In this document: positions 5,578 through 13,696 of the stretch, piece after piece
How the letters are laid out: the number at the start of each line of letters is the position of its first letter
Numbering within the stretch: the stretch's first letter is position 1
Assembly: GCA_910586245.1 (NCBI GenBank)
Contig: CAJUFY010000011.1
Coordinates: 1-21,519, forward strand
DNA: 21,519 bases
Direction: 5' to 3'
From: an uncultured Christensenella sp.
GTDB taxonomy: Bacteria; Bacillota; Clostridia; Christensenellales; Borkfalkiaceae
Notes under the pieces: model-generated
What the model saw: the letters and a program-made list of their open reading frames with translations, nothing else
Databases searched by the model: none
What the model was told of the DNA's origin: nothing
Made by a program: the position numbers and the translations under genes

Positions 5578-6571
5578 CCGTTTCCCTCCCAAATGCGCGG
5601 GTAAATCGGTTTAAAACCCCGTCCATCACGCCGCCGCGCTCTTTGGGCTCGATCGCAACGAGCAGCGTGGCTTTCCGTTCGCCTTCCCGAAGCCGTGCAT
5701 AGAGCGTACGAGCCATGTCTTCGGCGCAAGCCCCCAACGATAACACGCGGTATTCCGCGGACGATAACAACCCTTCCCGACATAAAAAGTACGGAAGTCC
5801 GCCGCGTCCTTCCTCTTCCAAATAACAGCGTACGGCATTTTGCAGTTCGTCCGAAGTAAAATACGCCGTCCTGCAACCCGGAGCATAATGTTTATAAGCC
5901 ATTCCAGGACTTTTCGGGCGTTCGCCTGCGCATTTTTCGTAAAACAGACAATCGCCTGCAATTTCGGCAATCATTTCACGGGTCACGAGACCCGCGCGCA
6001 GAATCATCGGAATTTCTCCCGTACAATCGAGGACGGTACTTTCGATTCCTCCGCTGCATGCTCCCCCGTCGAGAATCAGCGGAATATCCCCCGCAAAATC
6101 GTCGTAAACGTGCCGCGCCGTTACGGGCGAAACGTGTCTGGAACGGTTTGCGCTCGGTGCCGCGATCGGAAGATCGACTTCCTTTAAAAATACCTGCGCC
6201 GTTTCCGAAGAAGGAACGCGCACGGCAAGCGTATCCAGCCCGCACGAAACGAATCGGCTCACTTTGCCTTTCGAAGGATATACCATCGTAAGCGGTCCAG
6301 GCAAATACGCGCGCGCCAGTTTTTCCGCATACGGCGGTATTTTATCAACCAGCTTCCCCACGTCGTAATCCTTATGCACGTGCGCAATCAGCGGATTGTC
6401 CGCAGGTCTTCCTTTTAATGCGAAAATACTTTGCACCGCTTCGTCGCAGAACGCGTTCGCCCCGAGTCCGTACACCGTTTCCGTATGAAACGCAACGATG
6501 CCACCCGCGTCGATAATTTGTTTTGCCTGCAACAGGGATTCCCCGTCCGCACTTAAAATATGCGTCTTCAT
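5567..6571 (-). CDS. ywlC: L-threonylcarbamoyladenylate synthase, Sua5 type
   Basis: A 334-residue enzyme that makes threonylcarbamoyl-AMP from threonine, bicarbonate and ATP, the first step of the t6A37 modification of ANN-reading tRNAs. The YrdC domain covers about 12-200: TETVYGLGANA at 30-40, KGRPADNPL at 53-61, GPLTMV at 92-97, PSANRS at 139-144, LDGG at 167-170 and ESTV at 177-180. The linker motif SPGMAYKHYAP (221-231) opens the C-terminal Sua5 domain, so this is the long two-domain form. The SANxSG loop reads SANRSR, with Arg145 in place of Gly. The ATG overlaps the dnaB stop by 4 nt, and ywlE overlaps its end by 11 nt, so the three are translationally coupled. Confidence 0.95.
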   Translation of the reverse strand: MKTHILSADGESLLQAKQIIDAGGIVAFHTETVYGLGANAFCDEAVQSIFALKGRPADNPLIAHVHKDYDVGKLVDKIPPYAEKLARAYLPGPLTMVYPSKGKVSRFVSCGLDTLAVRVPSSETAQVFLKEVDLPIAAPSANRSRHVSPVTARHVYDDFAGDIPLILDGGACSGGIESTVLDCTGEIPMILRAGLVTREMIAEIAGDCLFYEKCAGERPKSPGMAYKHYAPGCRTAYFTSDELQNAVRCYLEEEGRGGLPYFLCREGLLSSAEYRVLSLGACAEDMARTLYARLREGERKATLLVAIEPKERGGVMDGVLNRFTRAFGRETDET

Positions 6572-8016
6572 TCTTCGGGAATCCCCGTATCTTCCGGTTC
6601 GGGGAAGACGTCTTCCGCTCCAGGATTATCCCAGTTTTGCACGGCGCGGTGATATTGCGGTTCTTCATCGGGCTGTCCCTGATCCTCCACGTCTACGAAT
6701 TTGGTACATTCGCCGAGGAAGCGAAGCTGCACTCTGCCGGGAGAACCGTTTCTGTGCTTTGCAATGATGATTTCCGCCGCGCCTTTTACGACGCCGCCTT
6801 TGGCAAGTTCTTCCGCCGAAGCCGTTACTTCCGGACGGCTGATAAACATAACGATATCCGCGTCCTGCTCGATTGCGCCCGATTCGCGCAAGTCGGAAAG
6901 TTGGGGTTCTTTGGTTTGAATCCGCCGCAACTGCGAAAGCGCGATCACGGGAACGTTGAGTTCCTTCGCCATAATTTTCAGATCGCGCGTAATGCTCGAA
7001 ATTTCCTGCTGGCGGTTTTCGGAATTATTGAATTTTCCGCCGCCGCTCATCAGCTGGATATAGTCGATCATGACCAGATCGAGACCGCCTGCCTGCGCCG
7101 CAAGCCTACGGCATTTCGAAAGAATTTCCGCAGGCGTCACGCGGGAGGAATCGTCGATAAAAATTTTGGATTTTTGCAGTTTGTCGCTCGCCAGCATCAG
7201 ATTTTTCCAGTCTTTCTGACCGAGTTTGCCGGAAAGCGCGTTTTCCATACTCACGCGCGCATAGGAGCATAATAATCTTTGAACAAGCTGCACGCGCGGC
7301 ATTTCGAGAGAGAAAACCGCCGCAGTCTTGCCCTTTACAAGACACGCGTGTTCTACGATATTCATTGAAAACGACGTTTTGCCGACGCCCGGGCGGGCGG
7401 CGACCACGATCAGATCGGATTTCTGCAATCCGTTCGTGATACGGTCGAAATGTTTGAAACCCGTTTCCAGTCCGCGGCAGGAGTTCGGATCCGATTGTAT
7501 CGTTTCGAATTTTTGGAGCACTTCCTGAATGACCGTTCCGTCCTCCAACCCTGTAAGTGCCGAAGAATCCTCCTGCTTCGAAATATCGTAAACGAGTTTT
7601 TCCGCATAGGAAATCGCTTCGCGTTCCTCTTTCGACTTCATACTGTTTTCTATGATATCTTTTGCGGCGCGGATCAACGACCGATTGACGGAATCCCGCC
7701 GAACGATCTCGAAATACTGTTTATAATTCGCGGCGGAAGGCGTAAGTTCCGCCAATTCGCTCACCCCGCGCAATCCGCCCGCGCGTTCCAGCGTGCCGTC
7801 GCGCTCCAAACGATCGGTAAGCGTCACCAGATCGACGGGTTTGCGCGCGCCGTAAACCTCGCGCATCGCGCCCAGCACGATACGGTGGGATTCCTGATAA
7901 AATTCGTCCTCTTTGAGCGTTTCCAGCAATTCGGACTGAATGGATTCGTCGATTAAAATACAGCCGAGAAGCGCCGCCTCGGCATCTAAATTGTGCGGCA
8001 TCTGATTTGCAGCCAT
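6568..8016 (-). CDS. dnaB: Replicative DNA helicase DnaB (DnaC in Bacillus naming)
   Basis: A 482-residue hexameric RecA-fold helicase that unwinds the fork 5' to 3'. The N-terminal DnaB domain (about 6-110, starting PHNLDAEAALLGCIL) binds primase and loader. After a linker, the ATPase domain has Walker A ARPGVGKTS at 207-215, the FSLEM strand at 235-239, Walker B LDLVMIDYIQLM at 312-323, the sensor SQLRR at 361-365 and the KHRNG arginine-finger region near the C-terminus. An acidic, Pro-rich tail of about 45 residues follows and is variable in the family. The ribosome site is GAAGGAAG, 8 nt before the ATG. The gene overlaps sua5 by 4 nt. A DnaD-family protein carrying a loader-like tail is encoded at the right of the window and may be its loading partner. 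Confidence 0.97.
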   Translation of the reverse strand: MAANQMPHNLDAEAALLGCILIDESIQSELLETLKEDEFYQESHRIVLGAMREVYGARKPVDLVTLTDRLERDGTLERAGGLRGVSELAELTPSAANYKQYFEIVRRDSVNRSLIRAAKDIIENSMKSKEEREAISYAEKLVYDISKQEDSSALTGLEDGTVIQEVLQKFETIQSDPNSCRGLETGFKHFDRITNGLQKSDLIVVAARPGVGKTSFSMNIVEHACLVKGKTAAVFSLEMPRVQLVQRLLCSYARVSMENALSGKLGQKDWKNLMLASDKLQKSKIFIDDSSRVTPAEILSKCRRLAAQAGGLDLVMIDYIQLMSGGGKFNNSENRQQEISSITRDLKIMAKELNVPVIALSQLRRIQTKEPQLSDLRESGAIEQDADIVMFISRPEVTASAEELAKGGVVKGAAEIIIAKHRNGSPGRVQLRFLGECTKFVDVEDQGQPDEEPQYHRAVQNWDNPGAEDVFPEPEDTGIPEE

Positions 8017-8040
8017 CGTAATTTCTTCCTTCGTTTTATT

Positions 8041-9810
8041 TTAAGAAAGCGATTCGAATTCGGCAAGCGCTTCTTCGAATTCCTTCATTGCGGTTTCAAA
8101 CGTTTTCTTTTCCGTTAAATCGGCGCCTGCGATTTTCAACAGCGATACGGGGTCGGTACTGCTGCCACCCGATAAAAATTCAAAGTATTTTTTAACGGCG
8201 GGCGCGCCCTCGTTTAATATGCGGTTTGCGATACAAATTGCCGCGGTAATGCCCGTCGCATACTTATAAACGTAAAACGAACGATAGAAGTGCGGAATGC
8301 GCGCCCACTCGATTTCAATATCCCGATCATGCGTAACCGCTTCACCGTAGTACTTGCGGTTCAGTCCGTAATAGAGTTCGGACAAATTGTCCTTATTCAG
8401 CGGTTCGCCAGATTCCGCCATCGCATGCGCTCTTTCTTCGAATTCGGCAAACTGGGTCTGACGGAACAGCGTGGTACGGATCATATCCATGAAGTAATTG
8501 AGCAAATATTTTTTCAGACGGCCGTCCTGCGTCGTATTTAACAAATGCTTTAACAGCAACACTTCGTTGACCGTGCTTGCAACTTCCGCAACGAAAATTT
8601 TATACTCCGATTTCGCGTACGGTTGCGCCGCGTTGGAAAAATAGCTGTGCAAAGCGTGCCCCATTTCGTGCGCGATTGCAAAAATATCAAACGTCGTCTT
8701 CTGATAATTCAAAAGCACGTAGGGGTGCTGCCCGTACACGCCGATGGAATAAGCGCCGTTGCGCTTGCCTTCCGTTTCGCAAACGTCGATCCAGCGATCA
8801 GCTTTCCCCTTTTTCAACAGTCCGAGATATTCGTCGCCGAGCGGTGCCAACCCCTTTAAGACGAGTTCAAACGCTTCGTCGAATTCCAGCTTCAGATCCG
8901 CGTTTTCCACAAGCGGGACGTGCAGATCGTAAACGTGCATCTCTTTCAGCCCGAGCACCTTTTTGCGAACCGCCATATAACGGTGCATGATCGGCGACGC
9001 GGTATTCACTGCCCCGATGAGATTTTCGTAGACTTTCCGATCGACGTCCTCTTCGAACAACGCCATATCGAGACAACTCTCGTACCCGCGCACGTTTTTA
9101 TAAAAAATATCCTTCTTCACGTTGCCGTAATAAGTCGTGGCGAGCGTATTGATAATCTTGCGATACGCCGAATAGTAAAGGCGGAAAGCTTCTTCGCGTT
9201 TTGCGCCGTCCGTTCCGCTGAGTAAAACCGAATAAAGCCCGTGCGAAAGGCGTTGTTTTTTGCCCTCGAATTCGATTTCGGGCAAATCGAGTTCGGCGTT
9301 ATCAAGCATTCCGAACACGTCGTAAGCCGTTCCGAGGGGCTCGCCCGTCTGCGCAAGAATGCGTTCCTCTTTTTCGGAAAGAATATATTTCTTTTCCGCA
9401 GCGATTCTGGAAAGCAGATAATCGTAATCTTTTAGCAAACCGTCTTCCGCCAGCGATTTGAGTTTCTCTTCGGGAAGCGCAGACAATTCGGGCGTTGCAA
9501 ACGAAGTTTCCGCGCCGAGCTGCGTCATTAAAGATAAAACCCGCGCCGTATATGAATTGTATTTCGTGTCGCGTACGTCCTCGTCCGATTTCAAAAATGA
9601 ATACAGATATAACCGCATCAATTTAAGACTGACGGTCTCTTCCGCTTTAAAGTAAGCAAGAATATTTTCCGCCGTGTTCAGCGTTCCGCGGTACTTTTCG
9701 AAATCGATCTTTCCATCCACCTCGGCAAACGCGCGTTCCCAAGCCTCGTCGTTTTCGAACACGTCCTCCGTTTTCCATTTGTATTGCGTGTTTACTTCGC
9801 TTCTTTTCAT
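8041..9810 (-). CDS. pepF: Oligoendopeptidase F (M3B metallopeptidase)
   Basis: A 589-residue cytoplasmic zinc peptidase that cuts medium-length oligopeptides. The zinc site is HEMGH at 381-385, with a third ligand Glu at about 409 in FVAEVAST, and GVYGQHPYVLLNYQ (357-370) just before it forms the substrate-binding sheet typical of PepF/M3B. The N-terminal helical part (1-200) has the family look, and the length is normal (about 600). There is no signal peptide. AAGGAGTGAGTT precedes the ATG. The gene sits 15 nt after UPF0210 and 24 nt before dnaB in the long run, with no functional link to either. It likely recycles peptides from protein turnover. Confidence 0.95.
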   Translation of the reverse strand: MKRSEVNTQYKWKTEDVFENDEAWERAFAEVDGKIDFEKYRGTLNTAENILAYFKAEETVSLKLMRLYLYSFLKSDEDVRDTKYNSYTARVLSLMTQLGAETSFATPELSALPEEKLKSLAEDGLLKDYDYLLSRIAAEKKYILSEKEERILAQTGEPLGTAYDVFGMLDNAELDLPEIEFEGKKQRLSHGLYSVLLSGTDGAKREEAFRLYYSAYRKIINTLATTYYGNVKKDIFYKNVRGYESCLDMALFEEDVDRKVYENLIGAVNTASPIMHRYMAVRKKVLGLKEMHVYDLHVPLVENADLKLEFDEAFELVLKGLAPLGDEYLGLLKKGKADRWIDVCETEGKRNGAYSIGVYGQHPYVLLNYQKTTFDIFAIAHEMGHALHSYFSNAAQPYAKSEYKIFVAEVASTVNEVLLLKHLLNTTQDGRLKKYLLNYFMDMIRTTLFRQTQFAEFEERAHAMAESGEPLNKDNLSELYYGLNRKYYGEAVTHDRDIEIEWARIPHFYRSFYVYKYATGITAAICIANRILNEGAPAVKKYFEFLSGGSSTDPVSLLKIAGADLTEKKTFETAMKEFEEALAEFESLS

Positions 9811-9825
9811 AACTCACTCCTTCCT

Positions 9826-11181
9826 TTAATTCTTAAAGCTGTGAATCGGCGCGGGAATCAAGCCTCCCCTGCCGATAAATTTCGAAGCATCCCCCGTATG
9901 CACGGGCATAACGGGCGCGCGCCCCAACAATCCGCCGAACTCGACTTCGTCGCCGACGGTTTTCCCGGGGGCGGGAATCACGCGCACAGCCGTCGTTTTA
10001 TTGTTGATCATGCCGATCGCCGCCTCGTCGGCAATGATTGCCGAAATCGTGGAAGCGGGCGTATCACCAGGAATTGCGATCATATCCAATCCCACCGAAC
10101 ACACGCAAGTCATTGCTTCCAGCTTATCCAACGTAATTTTTCCCGCCGTTGCCGATTCGATCATGCCGATATCTTCGGAAACGGGAATAAACGCGCCGGA
10201 AAGCCCGCCGACACGGGAAGACGCCATAACGCCCCCCTTTTTCACGGCGTCGTTCAGCATGGCAAGCGCGGCGGTCGTACCGTGACAGCCTACGACTTCG
10301 AGCCCGAGCTCTTCGAGGATATGCGCGACCGAATCGCCGCGCGCCGGAGTCGGCGCCAACGAAAGATCGACGATACCGAACCGTGCGCCCAAACGGCTTG
10401 CCGCTTCTTTGGCGATCAGCTGACCGGCGCGGGTAATTTTAAACGCAGTGCGTTTAATCACTTCCGCGGCATCCGTCAGATCGGCTTCGGGCACGAATTT
10501 CAACGCATGCTGTACGACGCCCGGACCCGACACGCCGACGTTGATCACGGTATCCGCTTCGCCGATTCCGTGGAAGGCGCCCGCCATAAAGGGGTTGTCC
10601 TCGACGGCGTTGCAGAAGATCACGAGTTTGGCGCAACCGAGCCCGTCGCGATCTTTCGTCAAAGCGGCGGCTTCTTTTACGATTTCGCCCATCTGGCGCA
10701 CGGCGTCCATATTGATCCCCGAGCGCGAAGAGCCGACGTTGACGGACGAACAAAGCCGTTCGGTGCGTGCGAGCACCTCCGGAATGCTTTTGATAAATTC
10801 CCGTTCGTATTCCGCCGTTCCCTTATGGACGAGCGCAGAATAACCGCCCAAAAAATCGATTCCGAGTTCTCTCGCCGCGTGATCGAGCGCCGTTCCGATG
10901 AGCGCGCTTTTCTGCGGAAAAGATGCGGTAATCAAAGAAACGGGCGTAACGGAAACGCGCTTGTTTACAATCGGGATTCCGTATTCCCGCGAAAGTCCTT
11001 CCGCGGTCTTTACGAGATTTTCCGCTTTTTTCATGACGAGGTCGTAAACCGCCTGCGCTGTTTGTTCCGCGTTGCCGCGGATACAGGAAAGCAGGGAAAG
11101 CCCCATCGTCACCGTGCGGATATCGAGATGCTCTTTTTCTACCATCTCGATCGTTTCGAGTACGTCGAATTGATTGAACAT
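9826..11181 (-). CDS. UPF0210/DUF711 family (PFL family) protein
   Basis: A 451-residue conserved protein of the UPF0210 family, whose members share a glycine-rich fold distantly like pyruvate formate-lyase, hence the PFL label; the biochemical role is not settled. Recognisable parts: DIRTVTMGLSL near residue 20, INVGVSGPGVV near 230, and GDSVAHILEELGLEVVG plus a GGLSGAFIPVSED stretch in the C-terminal half. No glycyl-radical motif or catalytic Cys-Cys pair of true PFL is visible, so it should not be read as a formate-lyase. GGAGG lies 4 nt before the ATG. It follows the ACT-domain gene by 15 nt; these two families are paired in many Firmicutes, so they probably act together, perhaps with the ACT protein sensing an amino acid. 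Confidence 0.9.
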   Translation of the reverse strand: MFNQFDVLETIEMVEKEHLDIRTVTMGLSLLSCIRGNAEQTAQAVYDLVMKKAENLVKTAEGLSREYGIPIVNKRVSVTPVSLITASFPQKSALIGTALDHAARELGIDFLGGYSALVHKGTAEYEREFIKSIPEVLARTERLCSSVNVGSSRSGINMDAVRQMGEIVKEAAALTKDRDGLGCAKLVIFCNAVEDNPFMAGAFHGIGEADTVINVGVSGPGVVQHALKFVPEADLTDAAEVIKRTAFKITRAGQLIAKEAASRLGARFGIVDLSLAPTPARGDSVAHILEELGLEVVGCHGTTAALAMLNDAVKKGGVMASSRVGGLSGAFIPVSEDIGMIESATAGKITLDKLEAMTCVCSVGLDMIAIPGDTPASTISAIIADEAAIGMINNKTTAVRVIPAPGKTVGDEVEFGGLLGRAPVMPVHTGDASKFIGRGGLIPAPIHSFKN

Positions 11182-11196
11182 ATTTCCTCCGCGCCG

Positions 11197-11466
11197 TCAA
11201 ACGTTATGCATGGCGTCGAAAATCGCCGCATGCTGCAAACGAACGTTCATGCCGATTTCCTTGCCCATATTTTCAAGCTCTTCGGCGAGCGCGGCAAAAT
11301 CCGCCGCGCTTTCGGAAGCGTCTACCATCATAATCATGGCAAACTGTTCCCCCAACACCGTCTGCGAAATGTCTTCGATATTCACGTTGCGTTCGAACAA
11401 AAAGTTGCTCACTTTGGCGATAATACCCCGTCTGTCCGAACCGGTAACCGTTACGACTGCGCGCAT
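11197..11466 (-). CDS. ACT-domain protein (UPF0237)
   Basis: An 89-residue protein that consists of one ACT domain. The N-terminus AVVTVTGSDRRGIIAKVSNFLFERNVNIEDISQ has the typical first strand, the GxDRxGI ligand loop (9-14) and the first helix. QFAMIMMVD is the third strand, and a second helix follows. ACT domains bind amino acids and usually regulate enzymes; as a free-standing domain it probably dimerises and acts on a partner. AAAGGAGA precedes the ATG, and UPF0210 follows after 15 nt, the known partner arrangement. Which ligand it binds cannot be read. Confidence 0.9.
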   Translation of the reverse strand: MRAVVTVTGSDRRGIIAKVSNFLFERNVNIEDISQTVLGEQFAMIMMVDASESAADFAALAEELENMGKEIGMNVRLQHAAIFDAMHNV

Positions 11467-11480
11467 ATTGTTTTTCTCCT

Positions 11481-11993
11481 TTATTCCGATAATTCGTATT
11501 CTATCAATAAATTGCCCTGCGAAACGAGTTTTGCGGTCTTCCCTTCTTCGAATGCGGGAAAATCCTTTTCCCCGTCCACGTAGATTTGCCGCCGCATGGT
11601 TTCGTCGCGTTTGATGTTCCGTACGGAAAAGATTCCCACGTTTACGTCTACGCCGTCGTGCGTCGTCCAGTCGTCGATCCCCTCGAAGGGCAGCGTTGCG
11701 CTTTCTTTTCTGCCGACGGAAATAAACTTGAGCATTTTACAGTAAGCGTTGCAACGCTTAAAGGAAATTCCCATATAGGGGAACGCAAACATCAGATATA
11801 ACCCCACGACGACGCAGGAAACGGCGGTCACCCACGTTGTATTCGGATCCTGATACGGCAGCATGACGTAATAAGCAACGAACCCCGCAAGCGCCAAAAA
11901 ACAGGCAACGCTGACCCCGATAAAAATACCGAGAATCTTCCTGCGCTGCATGACCGCGTTCCACAAATCTCTGTCCTGATAAATTTTCGTCAT
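11481..11993 (-). CDS. Unrecognised membrane protein with two TM segments
   Basis: A 170-residue protein I do not recognise. Residues 1-18 are charged and cytoplasmic-like (MTKIYQDRDLWNAVMQRRK). Two hydrophobic segments follow at about 19-46 and 53-76, with a short polar linker YQDPNTTW, so both ends are predicted in the cytoplasm. The rest (about 80-170) is a soluble, beta-rich domain with several short strands and no catalytic motif. The layout of a short N-terminal tail, hairpin membrane anchor and soluble domain resembles small membrane-anchored PH-like domains, but I cannot confirm homology. GGGAG precedes the ATG by 7 nt. It is 15 nt after degV and 14 nt before the ACT gene, so it is expressed with them. 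Confidence 0.7.
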   Translation of the reverse strand: MTKIYQDRDLWNAVMQRRKILGIFIGVSVACFLALAGFVAYYVMLPYQDPNTTWVTAVSCVVVGLYLMFAFPYMGISFKRCNAYCKMLKFISVGRKESATLPFEGIDDWTTHDGVDVNVGIFSVRNIKRDETMRRQIYVDGEKDFPAFEEGKTAKLVSQGNLLIEYELSE

Positions 11994-12008
11994 ATCTGCT
12001 CCCGTTCG

Positions 12009-12848
12009 TTATTCGGCAATAAACAGTACGCCGAGCGTATTTCTGCCGCAATGTCCCGTAATCACCGAGCCCGCAACCGTTTCTAAAATTTCGTTAAAGC
12101 GGAAAACCGCTTCCACTTTCTTTTTGGCAAATTCCACAAGCTCCGGATCCGCGCTGCTGTGCGTAATAAAACAGCGCGTTTTGTCGTAAGCGGGATACTT
12201 TTCCGCCAGATCGTCGACGTATGCGGAAATACATTTCATCATGCTTCCGCGGTATTTCTTCTGTGCGACAAGCTGACCTTCTTCCATTTCGATTAAGGGA
12301 TGAATTTTCAGAATATTCGCCCCGTAGAGCGCCATGCGCGAACAGCGACCGCCTTTGTAGAGATAATCAAGCCGATCGGGCACGAAAGAAGTATTTACGT
12401 TGGGGATCAATTTTAAGATTTCCCCGACGATATGATCCGCATCGCAACCCGCTTCAAGCAGATCGCATGCCTTCATCACGACAAGCCCCTGTCCGGAAGA
12501 AAGCGCGTGGGTATCGACCACGTAAACTTTATCGGGAAAACTCTTTGCCGCTTCGGCGGCATAGCTATAAGACGAAGACGATTTCGAAGAGATATTAAAG
12601 TGAATCACCGTATCCCCCGCCGAAACGTATTTGCCGAAAAACTCTTCGTAATCGACGATGCTCGGCGCGGCGGTTTTGGGCAGTTGACCCGTTTTTTCCA
12701 CGTAATCGAAAATATCCTGAGGTGCAATATCCACCCCGTCGTAATAACTGTTTTCCCCCAATATGACTGAAAGCGGCATAATACCGATATTCCGCTCCGA
12801 AACATGTTTGCCGAGATCGCAAGTACTGTCTGCGGTAATGCGAATCAT
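12009..12848 (-). CDS. DegV family fatty-acid-binding protein
   Basis: A 279-residue protein of the DegV/FakB family, which binds an acyl chain and presents it to fatty-acid kinase FakA for phosphorylation. Family marks: IRITADSTCDL at the start, PLSV at 25-28, PSIVDYEEFF at 62-71, the acyl/phosphate-site strand DTHALSSGQGLVV at 112-124, DYLYKGGRCSRM at 161-172, and HCGRNTLGVLF near the C-terminus. The length is normal (about 280). GGAGG is 5 nt before the ATG. It starts 18 nt after the signal peptidase gene. FakA is not in this window, so it must be elsewhere if the protein works in phospholipid synthesis. Many clostridia carry several DegV copies. Confidence 0.93.
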   Translation of the reverse strand: MIRITADSTCDLGKHVSERNIGIMPLSVILGENSYYDGVDIAPQDIFDYVEKTGQLPKTAAPSIVDYEEFFGKYVSAGDTVIHFNISSKSSSSYSYAAEAAKSFPDKVYVVDTHALSSGQGLVVMKACDLLEAGCDADHIVGEILKLIPNVNTSFVPDRLDYLYKGGRCSRMALYGANILKIHPLIEMEEGQLVAQKKYRGSMMKCISAYVDDLAEKYPAYDKTRCFITHSSADPELVEFAKKKVEAVFRFNEILETVAGSVITGHCGRNTLGVLFIAE

Positions 12849-12866
12849 AATTTCCTCCTGATTTGT

Positions 12867-13505
12867 TTATATATTTCCGTACGAAAGTTGAGCCGAACGG
12901 CGCAATCCTTCCCAACGGGTAATCCAGTCTTTGTGTTTTATCGACCATTCGGGCACGACGCCGACGATGTCTTTATAAGAAAGACAACCGACGATCCGCG
13001 AATCGAGATTGTTGTTCCCCAGAGAACGGTTATCTCCGAGAAAGAAGATTTCGTCTTCCCCCACGGTCACTTCCTCAAAATCCAACGTGGAAGAAAGCGC
13101 ATACGGTTCGGAAAGCGGGCGGTATTCTCCTCCCGATTCCTTCCAATAAACGGTGCCGTTCTCGCAGTAAATACTGTCGCCTTCCGTGGCGATCAACCGT
13201 TTGATAATTAACTTTTCGCCCCCGCCGACGTTCGGCGTATATTTATCGGGGTAAGGCGTTACGTCGATGATTACGATATCCCCCCGTTTGGCTTTGGCAT
13301 GCGCATTCGCGTAAACACGGTCGTGATTCTGCAAAGTATCGAGCATAGACGCGCCGTCTACCGTAACGACAAAATAAGTCTGATGAAACCAGATGCTTGC
13401 GATAAGCACCGCGCAAAGCAGAACGGAAAGCACCGAAAACAAAACGTTCAGCGCGCGGTTTTCCGTTTTCTGATTGAGCATCGCGGGACGCTTCGGATAA
13501 TTCAT
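12867..13505 (-). CDS. lepB: Signal peptidase I
   Basis: A 212-residue membrane serine protease (S26A) that removes signal peptides from exported proteins. A cytoplasmic basic N-terminus (1-20) is followed by one TM helix at about 21-40 and an extracellular domain. The catalytic Ser53 is in GASMLDTL (51-58), and the Lys102 general base is in LIIKRLIATEGD. Box E is GDNR at 157-160 with DSR at 168-170. The box B consensus SMxPTL has Asp in the Pro position here. I chose the ATG at 13505: GGGGGAGG lies just before it, the preceding residues of the longer frame are the DUF951 gene in another frame, and the normal length results. It overlaps the DUF951 stop by 4 nt (ATGA). The length equals short Gram-positive SipS-like enzymes. 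Confidence 0.95.
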   Translation of the reverse strand: MNYPKRPAMLNQKTENRALNVLFSVLSVLLCAVLIASIWFHQTYFVVTVDGASMLDTLQNHDRVYANAHAKAKRGDIVIIDVTPYPDKYTPNVGGGEKLIIKRLIATEGDSIYCENGTVYWKESGGEYRPLSEPYALSSTLDFEEVTVGEDEIFFLGDNRSLGNNNLDSRIVGCLSYKDIVGVVPEWSIKHKDWITRWEGLRRSAQLSYGNI

Positions 13506-13696
13506 CGTTCCTCCCCCAACACGCGCCGCACGCGTTTTTTCAGTTCGTCGGGCGAAAGCATAACGATCCTTCCGCAAGTCGCGCACTTAATTTTGAGATC
13601 AGCCCCTGTACGGGTTATTTCCCATATTTTTCCGCCGCACGGATGCGTTTTTTTCGTTTCGAGTTTATCGCCGAGTTTTAAATCTTTTATATCCAT
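13502..13696 (-). CDS. DUF951 family small zinc-binding-like protein
   Basis: A 64-residue protein of the DUF951 family, widespread in Firmicutes and of unknown role. It has the signature K-K-x-H-P-C-G-G at 15-22, W-E-I-x-R-x-G-x-D at 25-33 and C-A-T-C-G at 38-42, so three Cys and one His can form a metal site. The C-terminal region is basic (KKRVRR). The ATG lies within the last codons of the hydrolase-like gene (10-nt overlap, ATGGATATAA) and has no visible Shine-Dalgarno, so it depends on coupled translation. The next gene, lepB, overlaps its stop by 4 nt. In other Firmicutes DUF951 genes often lie close to mechanosensitive channel or replication genes; here the neighbours differ. Confidence 0.9.
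   Translation of the reverse strand: MDIKDLKLGDKLETKKTHPCGGKIWEITRTGADLKIKCATCGRIVMLSPDELKKRVRRVLGEER

Noticed and set aside
9826..11181. Pyruvate formate-lyase
   Set aside because: The family name PFL is historical; there is no glycyl-radical motif or catalytic Cys pair, so formate-lyase activity should not be assigned.
9784..11583. Open frame of 599 codons on the plus strand
   Set aside because: It runs opposite the UPF0210 and ACT genes and has the Arg/His/Phe-rich composition of an antisense shadow. It shows no motif, no ribosome site and no domain, whereas the minus-strand genes are clear families.
13506..13586. 27-codon upstream extension of the signal peptidase
   Set aside because: It overlaps DUF951 in another frame, and GGGGGAGG directly precedes the ATG at 13505.
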